A program made the translations under genes and the position numbers. A stretch of DNA of 64,000 nt from Lycorma delicatula (lineage: Eukaryota > Arthropoda > Insecta > Hemiptera > Fulgoridae). Positions 54,728-64,000 of the stretch are shown one piece after another; position 1 is the first letter of the stretch; every line of letters starts with the position of its first letter. The DNA lies in NCBI RefSeq assembly GCF_047948215.1, contig NC_134465.1, positions 46,717,946-46,781,945 of the forward strand, given 5' to 3'. The notes below the pieces were generated by a model. That model saw only the letters and a list, made by a program, of their open reading frames with translations, was not told where the DNA came from and searched no databases.

Positions 54728-55290
54728 TTTCGGTCGCATGGTGTGTATTTTGAGGGGAGGGGTAAAAATTAATTTTTTTACGTTTGTGGTATGAGGATTA
54801 CTAAAATACCATTCATGTATAAAATATAATTTCCATATATATATGCCTTTGTATAAAATTTGTGGCTCGAAAATCTCCATAACTACTACATCAATTTCAT
54901 TGAAATTTAGATATGTTGTAGTAATGTATGTGTAGTTGTGCATGTAAAAATTTGATGAAGATTGGTTGAGTCGTTCCTAAGTTACACTCAATTTAAGTTC
55001 GACAACAGACAACATAAAATCAACTTGAGGTATTTTTCACGGTCGCATGATGGGATTGGAGAAGGATGAAAATTAATTTTCATTAATTTTTGATGTGTGA
55101 GGATTACAAAAATGCCATTCATTTATAAATTGCTGTTGCACAAAAATCTCTAAAATTTAGCTCTCTTTCTTTGTAATTTAGAAATGCTACAGTAGTGTAT
55201 TTTAAGTTGTGTATGTGAACATTTGATGAAAATTGGTTGCGTCGTTCCTGAGTTACGTTCAATTTAAGGTCGGCAACAAACCAAACCTGC
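54728..55290 (+). repeat. diverged tandem pair of ~280 bp units
   Basis: Unit 1 (about 54728-55023) and unit 2 (about 55037-55290) share, in order: CGGTCGCATG.TG, a GGGG..GG purine patch, AAAATTAATTTT, TGAGGATTAC.AAAAT.CCATTCAT, TTTGATGAA.ATTGGTTG.GTCGTTCC, TTCAATTTAAG and GACAACA. An old tandem duplication or two copies of one dispersed repeat. Non-coding. Confidence 0.78.
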
Positions 55291-55498
55291 CTTCAATTAT
55301 GTTATGTTAAATTTGTGTATTTATTATACGCTATTATGCAGTGAGTAATTTTAAACTTTTTGATTTTGTATAGGATCTGCTCGTTAATCGCACGTATGTA
55401 GTGCGTTGTATTCTGAAGATCGGTGCGTTTCTGACTGCGAAATAATAAGGGTATAGGAAATGAAAAGTTAATCTTCTAGTGCAAATCTGCGATTTTTA

Positions 55499-56006
55499 TT
55501 TCCTTGTACGAAGTAAAGGAAGTATTATTAACGCGAAAAATTTCAGTTTTTAAATTTCAACGGAAGTATCCATTTTGACGAACCCTGAATCCATTTTGAC
55601 TAGTTTCGGCATGACGTCTGTACGTACGTATGTATTTCGCATAACTCAAAAACGATTAGTCATATTATGTAGAAACATAATACGGCTAATACAAGTTTTG
55701 GATTTAGGACTGTTGCAACATCTAGTTGTGCACCTCCCCTGATTGCAATCGACTGAATCGAAAGTGTCAAAAAAAGCCAAAAATTTAAAAAAATTGGATT
55801 TTGGACTTTTACATAACTGCAGTAATAAACCGTCGTTGAGAGCTTTTCAACGGTAAGTGGTACTTATTTTAACTGATTCCAGAGTTATAGCCTAATAAAA
55901 TTTTAATTAATGAAATATTTAGATCTTACAAGGGGAAGGCCAACGGTTCCAATCAGAATTCATCTCCTTTTCTTTCTTTTTTTTAACATTTTCTTTTATT
56001 TAAATT
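55499..56006 (+). repeat. R600, first part of a mariner-split copy
   Basis: Begins TTCCTTGTACGAAGTAAAGG and proceeds normally to TTTAAATT, where the mariner enters. The remainder follows at 57338. It contains a small local duplication of ACGATTAGTCATATTATG/CATAATACGGCTAAT type near 55650-55690. Confidence 0.88.
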
Positions 56007-57337
56007 CAGGGTTATCATAAAAGAATGGTGCGGTTTCAGTAATTCATACAAGATTATAGGGAAATTTCTAGATGTTATATAGTATCTCTGAAAGCCTCCA
56101 ACCCAAAAGTTTGTTTATCAGAAGTTGTAACCACAACGTCAGTTCTTGTATTGTTACGATGAGTTTAGTGAATTACTATGTTCTCAGATAAAGACAAAGC
56201 AAAGTGTGTTTTATAGATGGCTGAATTAAAATCCGTAATTTTAGTTCAACGTGCGTTTCGACGTGAATTCGGAAGAGATCCACCACACAAAAATAACATA
56301 ACACGTCGGTTCAAACGATTCGAAGAAACCGGATCGGTTAAGAAACAGAAATCAACCGGCAGACCAAGTGTACCAGACGAAACGGTTGAACTACTTAGAC
56401 AATCGGCGATTAGATGTCCTGGGAAGTCCATCCCCCGTTGAAGCGTCGAATTAGGTATTCCAAAATCAACAGTTCACCAGGTTTTACATTAAAAAAAACT
56501 GAAATTACACGCTTATAAAATCCAGATACTGCAGGAATTGAAACCCGATGATGGTGTAAAACGTTACAATTTCGCTGTTGAAATGTTGGACAGAATAAGT
56601 GCAAACGAATCATTTTTAGATTATATAATTTTTACAGACGAAGCTACATTCCATGTGAATGGATGCGTTAACAGATACAATTCACGAATATGAGGCTCTG
56701 AAAACCCACACGCAATTATCGAGAAACAACGCGATTCGCCTAAAGTTAATGTTTGGTGTGGTGTGATGAAAAATCGTGTAATAGGGCCTTTCTTCTTTAC
56801 TAAAACACAATTAATGGAGTTGTGTATCTTGACATGTTAACCGATTATTGCTTTCCTCAGCCGGATGAACTCGAAAACATTCATCGATTTCATTTCTAAC
56901 AAGACGGTGCTCCCCCGCACTTCAATGAATCGGTCACGGATGCTTGGAACGAAAAATTTGGAGATCGATGGATAGGCCGGCAAGGACCCATACTTTGGCC
57001 TCCTGTTCAAACCTGACACCTTGCGATTTTTTCTTGTGGGAGTACATCAAAAGCGTTGTTTATACACAAAAAATTCGCGATATAAACCACTTAAAAAACA
57101 GGATTAATGAAGCAATGACAACCATTAATGAAGAAATGCTAACTAATGTTTGGGGAGAAGTTGAGTATCGTTTGGACATTTGTCGAGCGACTAAGGGCGC
57201 ATATATTGAAATTTATTAATTATGTAAATAAATGTTTGAGAGGACAAATTTGAAAAATAAAAAAACATAAACTGTACGTAATTCTGTTTTAATTTAAACC
57301 ATGTTCAAAACCGCACCATTCTTTTATGATAACTCTG
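56007..57337 (+). mobile_element. complete mariner-like element, 1331 bp, copy 2
   Basis: The terminal inverted repeats match over 30 bp with one difference: CAGGGTTATCATAAAAGAAT at the left against CAGAGTTATCATAAAAGAAT read inward from the right. A TA follows the right end. The left flank reads TT, one base off. It is inserted in R600 at an AATTTATATTGA-like site. Same family as 21134-22465. Confidence 0.95.
56178..57219 (+). pseudogene. mariner-like transposase, copy 2, inactivated
   Basis: Same protein as at 21310-22351. It starts MFSDKDKAKCVL, with a stop 12 codons in (L stop MAELKS). The DNA-binding block has FRREFGRDPPHKNNITRRF and GSVKKQKSTGRPSVPDE. Further lesions: stop after IPR near 56440, stop in the SRI..GSENPH segment (56692), a small deletion near 56803, a stop just before QDGAPPHF (56898), and a 4 nt deletion near 57005 that removes RSPD. 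Unlike copy 1 the second catalytic Asp is intact (QDGAPPHF). The first is in FTDEATFHVNG and the third in TPCDFFLWEY. The C-terminus 56944-57219 is open and ends RATKGAYIEIY. Lesions differ from copy 1, so the two decayed independently. Confidence 0.92.
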
Positions 57338-57535
57338 TATATTGATTTTTTTAATAATTATTAACCTCTGATTGTAAAAAAATAATTTACGATAAATAAT
57401 AATTCAATAAAAAGAATTAAAAAAAATATCAGACGTTTATTAATGAAATAAAATTTCATGTACTTTTTATTTTTTTTAAAATCTGTATATGTAATTTATT
57501 AGGCGTACAAGGAAGTCATGTGGTGTCCATATCAG
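57338..57535 (+). repeat. R600, second part of a mariner-split copy
   Basis: Resumes at TATTGATTTTTTTAATAATT and ends TTAGGCGTACAAGGAAGTCA then GTGGTGTCCATATCAGAG. It confirms that the mariner is an insertion. Confidence 0.88.
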
Positions 57536-57539
57536 AGTT

Positions 57540-58926
57540 AAAAAAGTAATATTTTATTAAATTAATGTTATATTAATATAGTTTTAATGAGAAAAATTTA
57601 TAACAAAGCGTTTGAAATTGAAAATTTATTAATTAAATGCTTTACAGTCTTATAAGCAATGTTAATGTTTGAATGAATGAACGAGTAAACTAAACGTGGT
57701 AGGATTTGATAACCGGGTATATGGCTGCGTAATATAATTTTGTGTGTGTGAAAGTAATTAATTTGAGCAGTTTATTTCATATCCTTCTTTTAATTTAGAG
57801 AGAGAGTAAAGCACCAAGAAATTTCATTATATATATATATATATATATATATATTGGTGGGAGTTAAGGATGTTCCCACGTATCTAGAATAAATCGGAAA
57901 CTCGTATTAGGAAATCAAGTATTGCTACAAGTTGTTGTACATGTTAGCTTTACAATCAAACGACTGAACGCCCATGAGACATGATAGATGAAAGATTCAG
58001 CGAGAGTGTTGTATTATTATTGGCCAATTAATTAAAAACACCCATTAGGTTATGCACCACTGTTGTTACTCTGCTACAACAGTATAAAGCACCATAAACC
58101 ACACGTAGTAGAACTGAATACGTAATTAGAATGGCAGTTATACATTAATTAAAGCACAGTAACGTAATATTTAATAATATATTAGAGTCATGATAATTTA
58201 TTATAGTTTTTTCTTCTCATTAAATTTTATTGAATTTCTCATTTCTTTTAATAATGGGCTTTAATTTTTAAATCTACCTTATAGATTTGGTAATTTAATT
58301 TTCTTGGCTACTGCGTTATACAATACAAATAATTTTAATAAATACTCTAATAAATTGCTTCATAACAGAATATAATTTATTTATTTATCAAAAAATGAAT
58401 TTTTTTCATTCCTTTCTACTTCTTATTACTTTGTTTTCATTTACGTTTAACGCTTTCATATAGTTCTCTACATCTTCAGATTGTATGAACATACATATGG
58501 AAATTTAAATTAAAAATATACTTTATAAAATGTTTAAATATAGATTTTAAATAAACTGATTTTGTAGGAAATTGAATTTTTTGAATTCATTACGTCATTT
58601 TGTCTTATCGTAAGAATTCATCAAAATTTAAAAAGCTATTTATCTAATTTTTTACTAAGATTAAATAAATCTTAGCCTTCTTATACAGAGTGTTCAAGAA
58701 ATACCTGTAACCTATCCATTTATTTTTCCAAAATTTAGGCGCTAACACTCTTACACTGTACTGTTACTTCCTGTGCCAGGAGTTGGAAAAGCATATCCAA
58801 CAACGTTACGAAAATGAGGGTTTTCCTTTTTTTCACTTTCTACGACTCCTATACAAATCTAGTCTTCTAGATCTGTAATCCGCATACAGGATCATCGAAA
58901 GAATATACATATAATATGTATAATCC
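57540..58926. other. AT-rich stretch with TA microsatellite
   Basis: TA run at 57827-57855. At about 58685, TACAGAGTGTTCAAGAAATA looks like a solitary mariner terminal repeat, but no transposase follows. No gene. Confidence 0.45.
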
Positions 58927-59639
58927 ATATACAAGATCAAAATAAACAAGAATAAAACTAAAGTAATGAAATGTAGTAAAAATAACAAAGATGGACCAAT
59001 GAATGTGAAAATAGGAAGAGAAAAGATTATGGAGGTAGAAAAATTTTGTTATTTGGGAAGTAGAATTACTAAATATGGACGAAGCGGGAGCGATATAAAA
59101 TGCCGAATAGCACAGGCGAAACGAGCGAGCCTTCAGTCAGAAATATAATTGATTTACATCAAAAATTAATTTAAATGTCAGGAAAAGATTTTTGAAAGTA
59201 TATGTTTGGAGCGTCGCTTTATATGGAAGTGAAACTTGGACGATCGGAGTATCTGAGTAGAAAAGATTAGAAGCTTTTGAAATGCGATGTTATAGGAGAA
59301 TGTTAAAAATCAGACGGGTGGATAAAGTGACAAATGGAGAGGTATTGCGGCAAATAGATGAAGGAAGAAGCATTTGAAAAAATATAGCTAAAAGAAGAGA
59401 TATACTTATAGGCCACATATTAAGGCATCCTGGAATAGTCGCTTTAATATTGGAGGGACAGGTAGAAGGAAAAAAATTGTGTAGGCAGGCAACGTTTGGA
59501 ATATGTAAAACAAATTGTTAGGGATGTAGGATGTAGGGGGTATACCGAAATGAAACGACTAGCACTAGATAGGGAATCTTGGAGAGCTGCATCAAACCAG
59601 TCAAATGACTGGAGACAAAAAAAAATATATACAAGATCA
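58927..59639 (+). pseudogene. LINE-A 3' end with target duplication
   Basis: The element is 58940-59626, between exact copies of ATATACAAGATCA (58927-58939, 59627-59639). It reads INKNKTKVMKCSKNNKDGPM (K for the residue before the region shared with 9417-10696), VEKFCYLGSRITKYGRSGSD and IKCRIAQAKRAS. After a shift: RKRFLKVYVWSVALYGSETW, a stop in SE stop KRLEAFEM, then GHILRHPGIVALILEGQ and the GACTGGAGACAAAA tail. Several stops and frameshifts. Confidence 0.93.
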
Positions 59640-59644
59640 TTGAA

Positions 59645-59868
59645 GGTGAAAGTTCTAAGGTTCAAGTGCTAGGAAAGGCAGTTATTTTTATATGGATTTG
59701 AATACTAGATCGAGGATTCCGGTGTTCTTTAGTGGTTGAGTTTAAATTGACCACACATCTCAGGAATGGTTTACCTGAGACCGTGCAAGACTACAGTTCA
59801 TTTACATTCATACGATCCTCTGATGTAATACCTTACGGTGGTTCCGGAGGCTAAACAGAAAAAGAGGA
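59645..59868 (+). mobile_element. SINE-1, 5'-truncated
   Basis: Begins inside the head at AGGTTCAAGTGCTAGG (box B region) and continues ACACATCTCAGGAATGG to CCGGAGGCTAAACAG and an AG-rich tail. The tRNA-like box A and palindrome are missing. GATCATTGAA before and GATCATCGAA after may be the target duplication. Confidence 0.82.
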
Positions 59869-60084
59869 AGAGGATCATCGAAAAAAGTTGCAGCAATTTA
59901 AAAAAATTGTATTTTAGAAACTACTACAGATAATCAAACAAGTATTTTTTTTTTTTTTTTAATTCACCAACTTAAAACGTTTTTCTACAAGAGGTTATCT
60001 GTAAAGTAAAGACGGTTTCATCGTAAAAAAATCTACTCTGAAAACTTTATAAATATTTATCTTAAACTACATACCTTATATACC

Positions 60085-60480
60085 ACTTCTCTATATAATC
60101 GCCACATGAACTAAGGCATTTATCGTAGCGTTACACCAGCTTCAATATACCTTCGTCGTATTCTTCTGCCGCCAGATATACGGTTGATTTTGATAAATTA
60201 ATTTCAGCCGATAAGCGTATAATTGATTTTTTGCGGAGCAGTTAATCGGTCTTTGATTTCAGTGACTGTGTCTGCAATCAATACTGTCCTCGATATTTTG
60301 CGTTCCTTATTATTAACAGAATCTGTCTCTTCAAATCTAGCCACTAACCTTAAAACTGATGTCTTGTTAGGTGCTAATTTATCACGACAGTTACGGCAGA
60401 AAGATTGTCATACTTACGGCACGCGATCAGTGGTTGCACTGCAACCACTGATCGCGTGATAAAGTACGACTCAGAAATAA
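60085..60480 (-). pseudogene. internally deleted mariner-like gene
   Basis: The reverse strand reads an N-terminal helix-turn-helix region: KTSVLRLVARFEETDSVNN, VTEIKDRLTAPQK, then IIRLSAEINLSKSTVYL. It passes straight into a C-terminal end, AAEEYDEGILKLV, stop, RYDKCLSSCGDYIEK. The whole catalytic region is missing, so this is a deletion derivative comparable to the one at 700-1311. A palindrome at 60420-60458 disrupts its 5' side. It could only move if supplied with transposase. Confidence 0.75.
60420..60458. repeat. perfect 19 bp hairpin, 1 nt loop
   Basis: CACGCGATCAGTGGTTGCA, one C, then the exact reverse complement. At the 5' side of a decayed mariner-like gene on the minus strand. Confidence 0.96.
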
Positions 60481-60677
60481 AACTACGTTCGTTTTGTGAA
60501 ATCAAGATCTCTTTTAACGCTCGTGATTTAGATTAGCAACATAAAAACCGAACCCATAACATAACCGCAACAGAATCGGCAGGTTATGTTGGAATGAAAT
60601 TTTATAAATGACACGGATAAATTAAATAAGAAAAACATAAAATGTTAATTTAAATGTTGCATTTACTCACCTTACTG

Positions 60678-61275
60678 TTATAAAAAATGTTCAAAATTAC
60701 CACACTGGGCATCGATGCACTTTTGTGCTCGACTGATCATATTGAGAGTCGTCTGACACAAAACATTATTGTCAGTTGCGTTGATTTCTCGTCGAATGTT
60801 CACCTTTAGTTCATCAATATTGTGGAAATTAGATACATAAACTCTCTCCTTAAGTAGCCCCAAAGGAAACAATTGCAAGTAGACAATTTCGGGAAACGAG
60901 GAAAGCCAACATCCTTTGCTGGCAGCTCGTTCATATGTGAAGACTGCATGAACGCGATTCAGTGAAATGTTTGATATGTGACACGTTGCTCCGTCTTTAT
61001 GGAAGATGTTGTATTCTTTTTCATTATCAGTTAATTTGGCGTAGAATTCTTCGTAACTTATAAAGTAAACTTGTGTATTAACAATCCGGTCAAAAAATAT
61101 TATTCCGTAAGATTACCGGAAACGGCACACCAAACACCAATTTTCTCATCGTGAAGTGGACGCTCGAATATCTCGTGAGGATTCCTCGCTATCCAGCATC
61201 TGGTATTTGCGAATTAACAATGGCCGGATAAATGAAACCGTGTAGCGTCTGACATGAAATACTAGATCGGGTCTA
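60678..61275 (-). pseudogene. degenerate DDE transposase, C-terminal two-thirds
   Basis: Reading downward: FMSDATRFHLSGHC (first Asp), WIARNPHEIFERPLHDEKIG and VWCAVSGNLTE, then a decayed stretch, HKDGATCHIS (second Asp) and HAVFTYERAA. A decayed LQLFPLGLLKERVY stands where WPPRSPDL..DFFLWGYLK is expected, so the third Asp is not visible. The last open part ends LNMISRAQKCIDAQCGNFEHFL. The pattern fits the mariner/Tc superfamily, in a lineage different from the others in the window. Many stops; N-terminus and terminal repeats not found. Confidence 0.72.
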
Positions 61276-61289
61276 TCTGTCCACCAACA

Positions 61290-61695
61290 ATGTTTTCGAG
61301 AAGCCAGTTGCAATAATTAAGTCGTTTCGATGTTTCTTAACCATTTAACAAAGTTATTTTACACCAAAAATAAAATAGTTTGTTTTTCGAACCCAGTATT
61401 TTGTCTTTTTATCCCAGGTTTCTCGAAAACAAATAAATATTCAGTTCTGGGACTTTATTGATGAATTACTTTAGATCAGATTTCATATAAACCACTAAAT
61501 ATTATCCCTTAATTTTGGCCCTAGAATTATAATCTAGTTTAATTTTACCGAAGGCGCAGAAATCGGAGCAAATTTTTTCGCCAGCCGACACTAGCTGTAG
61601 AAGCGTTTTCGAATCTATGTTTATATGAACTTAATTCTTTATTTTCACCAATAGAATATGTCCTGAAAGTTTCTCATATTCTTCGCGAATCATCT

Positions 61696-61730
<35 letters not shown>

Positions 61731-62140
61731 GTTGTTTACAAAAACCGTTTCAAGAATTCAGAAAATGGTCCCTTACATCAAAATAAAGAAAATATTTTAT
61801 ATCAACATATGTCCGGAAACGTCTAGTTTGCCGCCTAACCGCCATTTTGTATTCCTAGTATTTTATCGTGTCCAGTTATTTAATTTTATTCGGGAATAAA
61901 TGAAAACTGGTTTTTTAATCTAGAATGACTCCAAAAATGTTTACCATAACTTTGTTATTTACAAACGGATTTGAATAAATAAGGTGTCATTTTCTTTGTC
62001 ATAAAACCTTAAATTTGTTTGTAATAACATAATATTTAAATAAACCTCAATTCTCAATCGCTTCAATTCTTGAAACGGTTTACGTAAACACACACTCTCT
62101 CTCTTTCTCTCTCTCTCTCTCTCACGCTGTGTGTGTGTGT

Positions 62141-62194
<54 letters not shown>

Positions 62195-62255
62195 TTTGCA
62201 TATTACTTTCCCTCCTTTATTAGTATTTTTACATAGTACTAAATCTTTAGAGGGG
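61290..62255. other. non-coding stretch with GT and CT microsatellites
   Basis: (GT)n at 61699-61729. A compound (CT)n(GT)n at about 62091-62190. No gene. Confidence 0.6.
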
Positions 62256-62259
62256 AAAC

Positions 62260-63010
62260 TATTTTATCACTTAAGAAACCCAAAAACCGAATGAAAATTT
62301 TCCGGATGTTAATGTTTGCGCGCGTGCACGTGCGTATGTATGTTCAGTGTCAGCCTCTACCTTACATCTACCTTATATCTCCAGAACTACTGAACCGATT
62401 TTAGCCAAACATGGTCAGATTACGTATATATATATATATATATATATTGATGGCATTAAATTTTAAACTTAAAAGATCAAGCGGGTGAGGCTGTAGAGAA
62501 AGGTTACTCTCAATATCTCGAGATTTCGTCTAATTAAGGTCGTTTTTTTAGGCACATTTGTTAACGATTAAAAAATAACAATATCTGTAAAAAAAAAAAA
62601 ATTATTGCAGAATCGTACCCCCACCCTAAATAATTCTGTTGTAGTTGTCTGCTATGTGTGACGTCACAGGTGAGCGGTAGAATTAAATAAATGAATTATA
62701 TTTAAAGTGTAAAAAAGTAAGTCGGCCTAGGCGAATCACGAAATCGATAGCCCGGTCGATTCGGAACTTGGTGCATTAAGCCTCCCGGCTACACTGGTAT
62801 GCTGACCGTCAAGCGATTTGTTGTATGTAAAGTTTGTTTGTTATTTTAATGAAATTACATTAGTTTAGTTAGTTCCGAACGTCGCCGCCTGTACCGCCAC
62901 ACCCGCGCGAATTAAATACGCTATGCACGCGCGTTTTAGTTGGAATCATTAAATTAAGTAAACGAAAAAATATTATATTTTAAAAAGAAAAAAGATAAAT
63001 ATTTTTGATA
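62260..63010 (+). repeat. CpG-rich dispersed repeat RG, copy 2
   Basis: Same family as 43650-44400, opposite orientation: ACTTAAGAAACCCAAAAACCG, TTTTCCGGATGTTAATG, TGTCAGCCTC, CTCAATATCTCGAGAT, AATTCTGTTGTAGTTG, GTGACGTCACAGGTGAG, TTTAGTTAGTTCCGAACGTC, GCGCGTTTTAGTTGG. A TA microsatellite at 62424-62448 lies inside. Notably rich in CpG for this window. Confidence 0.8.
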
Positions 63011-63765
63011 AAATGGTTAATTCACTCGTACGACTGTGAAAGTCGTACAACTGTGAAATCATCTTTTTTTTTTATTACATATTTTGTAACTTGATTTTTT
63101 TACATTTAAGGTGTTTAAAATTTATAAAAAGACTGCCCTTAGAATTAAATTAAGTTAAATTTAAAATAAATAGAATCGTGTAGGCATATTTTTGGAAGTA
63201 TTAAATTATTCTACACTAGCGTTCTAAAATGACTATTTTTGGTTTGCTTTCGTGTATCATGAATCATCAAATTTATAAAAATCTTCTTATGTCATGTTTA
63301 TTATAGTGTTTGGTCAGTGTTTATATATTAAATGAAAATTCTCTTACAATAGAATTACCGAGAAACAATCCGACATTAGTTACTCATCACGCTATTACCG
63401 ACTGTCTTGTGTTTTTTTTTCTCAACATACAGTATATAAAAGAGAAAATATTCTCTTGAGATTCACGCAATCACGTTAAATATAGTACGTACATTTTCAT
63501 ACCAGATGAATTCAGAATTCCTTTCTTTTTTCAAGTCTCTTAAATATTATATATTAATGTTATTATTTTTACTTCTTTACGAAGACAGAATAAAAAAGTT
63601 AATTTATTCAATCAAGTTAAACTTTCTTAACAGATTGGTTTATCAAAATCGGCCGGGTAATGAAATGTGTTCTGTGCTCTTTTTAATACCACTATTATTT
63701 ATTTATAATAACTTCTTTTTTTTTTTTAAATGTTGTTTTACTTTTCTAGCATTGGTTATTTATTC
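63011..63765. other. AT-rich non-coding stretch
   Basis: A 9 bp palindrome near 63030-63055 (CGTACGACTGTGAAAGTCGTAC). A frame at 63506-63817 is AT-biased and shows no domain. Confidence 0.45.
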
Positions 63766-63769
63766 TTAC

Positions 63770-63900
63770 AACTATAATAACTATAAATTAAAGCGCGCGC
63801 GCATAATGTATTCGTGAATGTGTGGCGGTACTAGCGGCGACGGTTGGCAGTAACTAAACTAATGTAATTTTATAAATTACGTAGAGAAAATTTCGTTTGT
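63770..63900 (-). repeat. CpG-rich dispersed repeat RG, partial copy 3
   Basis: TTAAAGCGCGCGCGCATAAT, GGCGGTACTAGCGGCGACGG and AGTAACTAAACTAATGTAAT match the core of copies 1 and 2. Confidence 0.8.
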
Positions 63901-64000
63901 AACGAAATCAAATCGAAATTTAAAAATAACGAAATTTTACATATCACCTCTGCAAAAGCTGGGCACGGTCGATAGCGCTGGGGTTGAAATATTTGGAAAA

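Noticed and set aside
63506..63817. 103-residue membrane-like protein
   Set aside because: Hydrophobicity follows from AT-rich codons; no start context or domain, and its end runs into repeat RG.
1..64000. A novel defence, toxin or gene-cluster system
   Set aside because: No set of linked intact genes exists here; every recognised protein is transposase or LINE-derived and almost all are broken.

Overview
This is an AT-rich eukaryotic window that reads as repeat-dominated, intergenic insect DNA. No intact host gene, rRNA, functional tRNA, CRISPR array or operon is visible. Nearly all protein-like sequence is transposase or reverse-transcriptase debris. The mix of many mariner lineages, tRNA-derived SINEs, LINE 3' ends, (TA)n/(CT)n/(GT)n microsatellites and hAT-like MITEs fits an insect with a large genome. 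A hemipteran (planthopper or lanternfly type) is my best guess, but it is a guess from repeat style.

Layout. 1-9 kb: the end of a ~650 bp dispersed repeat (called R600 here), an internally deleted mariner, two homopurine/microsatellite blocks, a mariner fragment carrying a nested SINE and fused to a LINE tail, and a full R600. 9-20 kb: R600 split by a 1.3 kb LINE with RT motifs (LINE-A), a nearly intact minus-strand mariner (13.1-14.4 kb), two copies of a second LINE (LINE-B), the older one split by R600. 21-31 kb: a complete but dead 1.33 kb mariner with TA duplications, SINEs, a 320 bp palindrome, two adjacent R600 copies, a possible last exon (28.87-29.0 kb), and a tandem of three 228 bp units. 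31-45 kb: an R1-like LINE 3' UTR (LINE-C), a hAT MITE, a LINE ORF1 with zinc knuckles split by a SINE, more LINE-A and R600 copies, a LINE-D split by a SINE, and a second tRNA-derived SINE. 45-58 kb: foldback elements (one with ~209 bp arms split by an R1-like LINE), a DD34D mariner, SINEs (one split by a hAT MITE), and R600 split by a second copy of the 21 kb mariner. 58-64 kb: LINE-A, a truncated SINE, two minus-strand transposase relics, and a CpG-rich repeat also present at 43.6-44.4 kb.

The elements do not work together as a pathway. Their value is stratigraphic: at least eight clean nested insertions with target-site duplications give a relative age order. The most unusual recurring signal is a set of short, nearly perfect inverted duplications with 1-4 nt loops. 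Several sit inside decayed transposon genes, and in one mariner the second arm visibly replaces coding sequence, as expected for template-switch mutation. I found no convincing new biological system. The best leads are R600 (inverted termini, terminal hairpin, box-B-like motif), the foldback family with a GCTCGCTTCGCTCGC core, and the palindromic tRNA-like head of the SINE.
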